NCBI GenBank assembly: GCA_019022495.1
Contig: JAFEKR010000007.1
Span: 310,001 to 374,000, forward strand
Origin: Epichloe hybrida
Lineage: Eukaryota; Ascomycota; Sordariomycetes; Hypocreales; Clavicipitaceae
Reading direction: 5' to 3'
Length of the DNA stretch: 64,000 nt
This document shows positions 59,218 through 64,000 of the stretch, one piece after another; the first letter of the stretch is position 1, and each line of letters starts with the position of its first letter. Position numbers and translations under genes: made by a program. Under the pieces are notes generated by a model, which was not told where the DNA came from, did no database searches, and was given only the letters and a program-made list of their open reading frames with translations.

Positions 59218-59995
59218 CTCACACTGAAGGAAGGGTGAAGGGTCGGTCCATGGATAAGGGTCCGTGGATACCAAGCTCGACATGTCAAGCGGTAGGTTCT
59301 GCCTACCCTAGAGCTCGAGAAGTAGTCGTGCTAGTCTATGGCCTCGGCGCGCTCATGTCTTTAGAGCAGGGTAATGCTATGTGTTACTCGACGCGGGAAT
59401 GAGACATGGCGGGGGAAGAAAAGGATCAACATTGGACAACTCTGCGCGTAATGGACAATGACCTCTCTGGGATAGACGGTGGGCAGACGGTGGGCAGACG
59501 GTGGGCAGACGGTGGACGGCATGTTGTTGAAGAAGGTCGCAGACTTTGTCGGCCGGCATCATACGGATTACGGCAAAAGAAATGCATGTCTGCGGCGACT
59601 CTGCGCAAACAATAATCCGTAGACGACAATATTACGTGACCATTAGCTTGACACTGACTGGCTGGTTCCCCCCACGTAGCAGCCCGGCAACTGTCAGCTC
59701 CGAAATGGCCCCCAGATGGCCCCACTGTACATACGGACTAGGTATGAACGACTACGCCACGCATCTACGCCAATCTAGAACAACAAGCAAGATGCAGTCA
59801 GTCCGACTGGTCATTGAGAGCATTTTGAGGTGGGTGGGCACTGGTAGGGGCTCCGTGTGGCCGGCTGCTTGCGCCATCGTGTGAACCAGCGACAGAGCAG
59901 CCCCCGTTTCCTTCTGCATCTAATCCGATCGATTTGTTGCGTTGCACATTTTGCACTTTTCACCTACGTGACGACTGGGGTGAATTCACGCGACA
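59218..59995. other. Intergenic region between LRR and DOMON genes
   Basis: No gene seen. It holds an 11-mer tandem repeat at 59475-59516. The region nearer 59996 is the promoter of the next gene. Confidence 0.6.
59475..59516 (+). repeat. Tandem 11-mer GACGGTGGGCA
   Basis: Three perfect copies plus a partial fourth. Confidence 0.9.
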
Positions 59996-61356
59996 ATGAG
60001 GTTTCGGTCGAGCAAAGGGGCCATTGTGGCTGCCGCTGCCATTCTGAGTAAGATGTTTTTTGTTTCCCCCTTGCGCTCGCAACATGGGCGGGCTTGACTG
60101 ACGAGACACGTCTTCATAGATGTCGCAACAGCACAGGCTGCCCCGACATCGTACTGTTCTGTCGACAATCAAGTATGCTTCCAATGGGCCGTTCCCGAAG
60201 CGGCAGCCAACTCGGGCTCAGGAGACGTCTACTTCCAGCTGCGGGCGCCCACCTCGTACGCCTGGGTCGGCCTGGGCATCGGTTCTCGAATGCAAGGATC
60301 CGACATGTTCGTCATGTACGACGACGGCAACGGCAACGTCACGCTCAGCACCAGGCAGGGCCTCAACCACATCATGCCCACGTACAGGCAGAAGAAGGGC
60401 GTTGAGCTGCTCGCCGGATCGGGCGTGGTGGACGGCCACATGGTTGCCAATGTGCGATGCAGCGACTGCTCCATGTTGAGCTTGAAAGACACCAACGGGT
60501 GGCTGTCTGCTTGGAAGAAGGGGAGCTCGCTTGCTTCGACGAGTCCTTCTGCGCAGATCGCATACCATGATGGCCATGACCAGTTCTCGGTCGACTTTAC
60601 AAAGGCGGCCGTGTCGTCGGACAGCAATCCTTTTGTGAGCAGCCGTGGTGGAAATGCCTCTGGAGGGAACGCGTCTGGCTCTGGATCTGGGTCGAGCAGC
60701 CCCGGAGCAGGCGTTGTCGAGACCAGCGATCCCAATCGGGATATTCTTCATGCCCACGGCATCATCATGTCGATTGTGTTCCTGATCGGGTACCCCGTTG
60801 GATCCATGGTCATGCCTTTGCTGGGAAAGTGGCTCCTTCACGCGAGCTGGCAGATGGTCATGTTCCTGCTCATGTGGGCTGGGTTCGGCGTCGGTTACGT
60901 CCTTTCCCGTCGTCTCGACTTGGTATGTTTCTTTGTTGCTCTCCTCTCCTTTGCACCCGTTGTGCTTGACCCCATTGAAGACTGACCTAGGAAACCTGTT
61001 GTGTGCAGTTCTTCATGCAGGCTCACACCCGACTGGGCGTCATCCTATGCTGTCTCGTCAGCTTGCAGCCTGCGCTGGGCTGGCTTCACCACCAGCACTA
61101 TGTCAAGCACCAGCGGCGCGGGGCCGTCAGCCACGCTCATATTTGGTATGGTAGAGCTCTCATCATCCTGGGCATGGTGAACGGCGGGCTTGGGCTGCAG
61201 CTGGCGGGGTTGGATCGCCACTTTGTCATCGCCTACTGCACCATTGCCGGTGTTTTCGCCGCTCTGTACGTGGCATCTGTTGCTCTGGGAGCGGTCAAGA
61301 GGCGATCAAGCAGGGGGGGAGCCAAAGTAGCGAGTGGCATGGAGCGCAGGAAGTGA
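59996..61356 (+). CDS. DOMON-cytochrome b561 membrane protein
   Basis: Predicted trans-membrane electron-transfer protein, possibly a ferric or other metal reductase. Three exons: 59996-60047, 60120-60922 and 61009-61356, giving 400 residues. A signal peptide (about 1-24, assembled across intron 1) precedes an extracellular CDH-type cytochrome/DOMON domain (about 30-200) with WVGLGIGSRMQGSDMFVMYDDG, whose Met is a plausible haem ligand. A Gly/Ser-rich linker with NAS sites follows, then a b561 core of about five helices (about 235-370) with conserved-type His in ILHAHGIIMS, GWLHHQHY and SHAHIWYGR. The C-terminus is short and basic. All three junctions preserve the frame. The substrate cannot be deduced; the cytochrome is not fused to a dehydrogenase. 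Confidence 0.9.
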
Positions 61357-61638
61357 GAAGGCGCTGCCGAGTCAGAAGAGAGGGGGGGGGGGGGGACAGA
61401 TCTTGGTTGCTTTCATCGGTTTCATGTACTTTTTACGTAAATAATTTATAGTGTTGCGACGGATTCGGTCGACGTCTTGCAAATTGATCTTGTGCCGTAC
61501 ATGGAAAACACTGGCATGATGCAAAGCCGATATGCTCCTTGGTAAGAGTTGAATGTAATGTTGGGAAATGCGGCGTTGCCGTCGTGACAAATCCAATGTT
61601 GGTTGGGTGGCGTTGCGCCCTGGCCAAGGTTGGCAAAG

Positions 61639-63252
61639 TTACAGCAAATGATGCTCGATAGCCTCCCAAAACGCCCCCGCGTCCTCAAACATGGGGACAT
61701 GTCCCGTACCAGGCACGATCCTCAACTCAGTGCCGTTGCTACCCAGCAAGCCCTTGAATGCCTCCATCGCCTTCGCCATTGCCCCCTTGCCATCTGCTTC
61801 TCCGACGACCAGGATGCCTGGCACCGAACATTCCTTCATGCCCGGCTTCAGATCGTACTCCCACAGTGCGGTGCAGCTGTTGGCGAACCCCTCGACGTTA
61901 TTGGCCGCGACCATGTCCGCCATGACTTGCGCCGCGCCGGCCTTGCCCATGGATTGTGGGCTGAACCACCGCTCGACGGTCTGCGCGGCAAGCTCCTGCA
62001 TTCCCCGGCCGCCGTCTGCTTCGGCAAGTGCGATTCGGTCCTTCCATGCTTGGGTGTTGGCAGGGCTGGACGAGGCGTTGAAGTCGCAGGCGATGAATCT
62101 CTCGAGGCGGGTCGGGTGCTTGATGGCAAAGTTGAGCGTCGTGGCACCGCCCATGGAGACGCCCATCAGGGTGTGGAGTGTGGGGATGCGGAGAGCGTCC
62201 AGGACGCGAGCCAAGTCATCGGTGACGGTGTCGAGGTTGGCGGCGACGGGTGGTTGGGGAACGGCATGGCGTCCGCGCGTGTCGTAGCGCAGGATGCGCA
62301 GGTCCGGGCGACGCTCTTTGAGAATGGCGACGAGGGGGTCCCACATGTGTAGCGAGGTGAGGAGGGAGTTGGAGAGGGCCACTGTGGGAGCTCCCGGTGA
62401 GCTGTTTCCCTCCAGACGGTACGGAATCGTGAGGGCGTCCCTGGTTGTGATGTAGGAGGAAATGACCGCGTCGGATCCAGGAATTGTGCTTGTTTTGCCA
62501 TCGGCTGATGTGAATGCGGCAGAAGCCGGCAGCTCGGACAAGGACGAGAGATCTCGTGGGGCAGGACCGAAGACATGGAAAAGCGACCAGGTTTGCCGGC
62601 TTTTGGAGGCGACGTATTTGTCGAACACGTCTGTACGCCAGGTCGTGTCCATGGAGGCCCTGTGTTCTGCACCACCTTGGCCGTTTTGCTTCTGGTAGTC
62701 GTGCAGGCAAAAGTAGACGGCTTTTCCCGATCCTTCCCAAGTCCATGTCTTGAAAAGCCGCGATCTCAACCATCCCGGAACTTTAGCCAGCATCTCGGCG
62801 TGCTCCTCTTCGAACCACTTGTGGTACTGGTCACCCGCGCCGTCTGCGTCGGTGACGGTGATTTCGACAGCGACGGTGATGAGGCCTTCAGCTTCCTCGT
62901 CTGCCAGGTTCTCAATCGGCGTGAACAGCGGCGATTGCTTGGTGTAAAGTAGATGATAGAAGTAGCGCTTGACGTCTACCTGCGCAATGGTACTCGCCTC
63001 CCGGGGTGAGCGATTCGCGCGTAATGCCGTGTACGTTTCTGTTTCCAGGTGGCTCATGGCAGTGACATCGTAGACGGCCATGTAGGCGGGCTGGTCCCGG
63101 GCAGCGGCTTTGTAGCGGAAGCCGTTGGGGAATATTTGCGGAAGCCGGAGACGAGCAGGGCCATGTTCGTTGTTGTACCAGTCGTGGAAGGCCGCCGGGG
63201 GGAGGCCCGGTTTGGGGTCCATGGTGACGAGGAGAATGCCCGGCGGCGACAT
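61639..63252 (-). CDS. Fusion of EthD/dimeric-barrel domains with an alpha/beta hydrolase
   Basis: Single exon of 537 residues. The N-terminal ~220 residues contain two segments resembling EthD-type dimeric alpha/beta barrels, the first FHDWYNNEHGPARLRLP and the second YHKWFEEEHAEMLAKVPGW. The C-terminal ~280 residues are an alpha/beta hydrolase like 3-oxoadipate enol-lactonases: GVSMGG with Ser366, and GTGHVPMF with His518. A role in degrading aromatic or polyketide-type compounds is a guess. ATG 63252 (MSPPGILLVTMDP) is the first ATG with a domain start. The open frame extends 53 codons upstream but without an ATG. No signal peptide. The gene stands alone; no partner oxygenase is adjacent. 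Confidence 0.85.
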   Translation of the reverse strand: MSPPGILLVTMDPKPGLPPAAFHDWYNNEHGPARLRLPQIFPNGFRYKAAARDQPAYMAVYDVTAMSHLETETYTALRANRSPREASTIAQVDVKRYFYHLLYTKQSPLFTPIENLADEEAEGLITVAVEITVTDADGAGDQYHKWFEEEHAEMLAKVPGWLRSRLFKTWTWEGSGKAVYFCLHDYQKQNGQGGAEHRASMDTTWRTDVFDKYVASKSRQTWSLFHVFGPAPRDLSSLSELPASAAFTSADGKTSTIPGSDAVISSYITTRDALTIPYRLEGNSSPGAPTVALSNSLLTSLHMWDPLVAILKERRPDLRILRYDTRGRHAVPQPPVAANLDTVTDDLARVLDALRIPTLHTLMGVSMGGATTLNFAIKHPTRLERFIACDFNASSSPANTQAWKDRIALAEADGGRGMQELAAQTVERWFSPQSMGKAGAAQVMADMVAANNVEGFANSCTALWEYDLKPGMKECSVPGILVVGEADGKGAMAKAMEAFKGLLGSNGTELRIVPGTGHVPMFEDAGAFWEAIEHHLL

Positions 63253-63532
63253 TGTCAGTGAATATACTTGGAACAGGATGATGATAATAGTAGCTGTAGC
63301 TATTGCGTGGTGAAATGAGTGAGAGTCGACATCATGTGAATCCGTACCGGGTTCGCACCGGACTGTGGATCCAATGAACGGGGTAAAAGGCCTTGTTATT
63401 CGGGTCGGCAAGTCACGTCGGTTATCGATCGTGGATATTAGCTCATCACGATTGGTTGGCTACCGTCTGTTCAAGTGCGCCCGCGCGATTAAAAGGTTTT
63501 ATTACTGAAAGTTTCTCCAGCTAGGAAGCTTG

Positions 63533-63823
63533 TCACTTGCGTAAAAAAGGGCAAAGATACATGACGTGAGGTACATTGGGCGGACCTTGAAAGGCGGCTT
63601 CGTCCGCCCAAAGATCTGAAGTCGACAGCACATGACGACAGGCTTCGACAGCTTCATATGCATTGCCTTCGAATCGCATGTTAGCCTCGCTGTGGCTAGA
63701 GAAGAAGATCAAGGTGAGAATACAGTACTTTGCCGCTGCCATTTGCGCACACTGCGACATGAAGAGCAGTCGTAGTAGTTTCTTCTCGGAAGACGGGTTG
63801 GTTGGTTGGTTGGTTGTATTCAT
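63533..63823 (-). CDS. Doubtful 96-residue ORF
   Basis: ATG-initiated ORF (MNTTNQPTNPSSEKK) with no recognised family. The Asn/Thr/Pro start reads through a GGTT tetranucleotide repeat. A central hydrophobic stretch is too weak to call a membrane segment. It could be an exon of a gene beyond the window, or chance. Confidence 0.2.
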   Translation of the reverse strand: MNTTNQPTNPSSEKKLLRLLFMSQCAQMAAAKYCILTLIFFSSHSEANMRFEGNAYEAVEACRHVLSTSDLWADEAAFQGPPNVPHVMYLCPFLRK

Positions 63824-63830
63824 TACGCCG

Positions 63831-64000
63831 GCTAGAAACCCAAAGGGTTATGTGGCGCTACTAGAGAATTTCTAGTGGAGTAGTAGCTACAAGACCTAGT
63901 ATCCCACTCTAGTCCTTATTCTTTCCTCCCCCTATAGTATATAGTAGATTGCGATGTTCTTTAGCCTCCCTCTATAAGGGGATTCTAGAGAGCTTTATTT
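63831..64000. repeat. CTAG-rich, CpG-poor sequence; possible edge of a decayed repeat element
   Basis: Six CTAG tetramers and only about two CpG in 170 nt, unlike the rest of the window. It runs off the edge, so no element ends or coding remnants can be defined. Confidence 0.35.

Larger units (their letters stand above)
63253..64000. other. Right-hand flank with compositional change near the end
   Basis: The first part is the promoter of the hydrolase fusion. One minus-strand ORF is listed separately as doubtful. From about 63831 the sequence becomes rich in CTAG (six copies in 170 nt) and poor in CpG. Confidence 0.5.

Overview
The window is nuclear DNA of a filamentous ascomycete. The genes have short introns (46-144 nt) with GTRAGT-like donors, CTAAC/CTGAC-like branch sites and YAG acceptors. 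The gene set (xanthine dehydrogenase, an AcuM/Rds2-type zinc-cluster activator, brlA, atg27, SPT20, a PEX22-like protein) is typical of Pezizomycotina. The wording of the BrlA zinc fingers and the general gene set suggest Sordariomycetes, probably Hypocreales, but the genus cannot be fixed by eye. I assign 16 protein genes, plus one doubtful ORF. No rRNA, tRNA or CRISPR could be supported.

Layout, left to right. 1-3798 (+): xanthine dehydrogenase, cut at the window edge. 5132-7548 (+): AcuM/Rds2-type regulator of gluconeogenesis with two micro-exons. 8059-11184 (+): ZIP4/SPO22 meiotic protein with two apparent reading-frame lesions. 11821-14259 (-): Zn2Cys6 transcription factor. 14260-21349: a 7-kb stretch without a gene, rich in minisatellites. 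21350-25119 (-): ubiquitin-chain elongation factor UFD2, with a GC-AG intron. 25964-27631 (-): RING/TRAF-type zinc-finger protein. 28941-31141 (+): membrane-anchored HSL-like alpha/beta hydrolase. 31523-33446 (+): glutamate decarboxylase. 33738-35315 (-): mitochondrial acetylornithine aminotransferase. 35991-37203 (-): ATG27. 38183-41356 (-): SPT20 with polyglutamine. 42336-43712 (-): PEX22-like protein. 44307-46280 (+): eIF2B gamma (GCD1) with a one-base frameshift. 46281-52040: a second large gene-poor region. 52041-53216 (+): BrlA, the conidiation master regulator. 56762-59217 (+): F-box-like/LRR protein. 59996-61356 (+): DOMON-cytochrome b561 protein. 61639-63252 (-): fusion of EthD-like domains with an alpha/beta hydrolase. 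The last ~170 bases are CTAG-rich and CpG-poor, and may be the edge of a decayed repeat.

Most genes are unrelated housekeeping or regulatory genes, and there is no obvious biosynthetic cluster. Loose functional links exist. UFD2 lies next to a RING protein. Glutamate decarboxylase and acetylornithine aminotransferase are convergent PLP enzymes that both use glutamate. ZIP4 (meiosis) and brlA (asexual sporulation) bracket the sexual/asexual choice, but they lie about 40 kb apart and no shared regulation is visible.

The most interesting signals are: the 707-nt stretch without any ATG directly upstream of brlA; the zinc cluster of the AcuM homologue split over four exons; the GC-AG intron in UFD2; the possible decay of ZIP4, weighed against a similar frameshift in the essential GCD1 that looks like a sequence error; a dispersed TACGGAGTA/TACTCCGTA palindrome family confined to non-coding DNA; and the unusual density of 3-copy minisatellites in the intergenic DNA.
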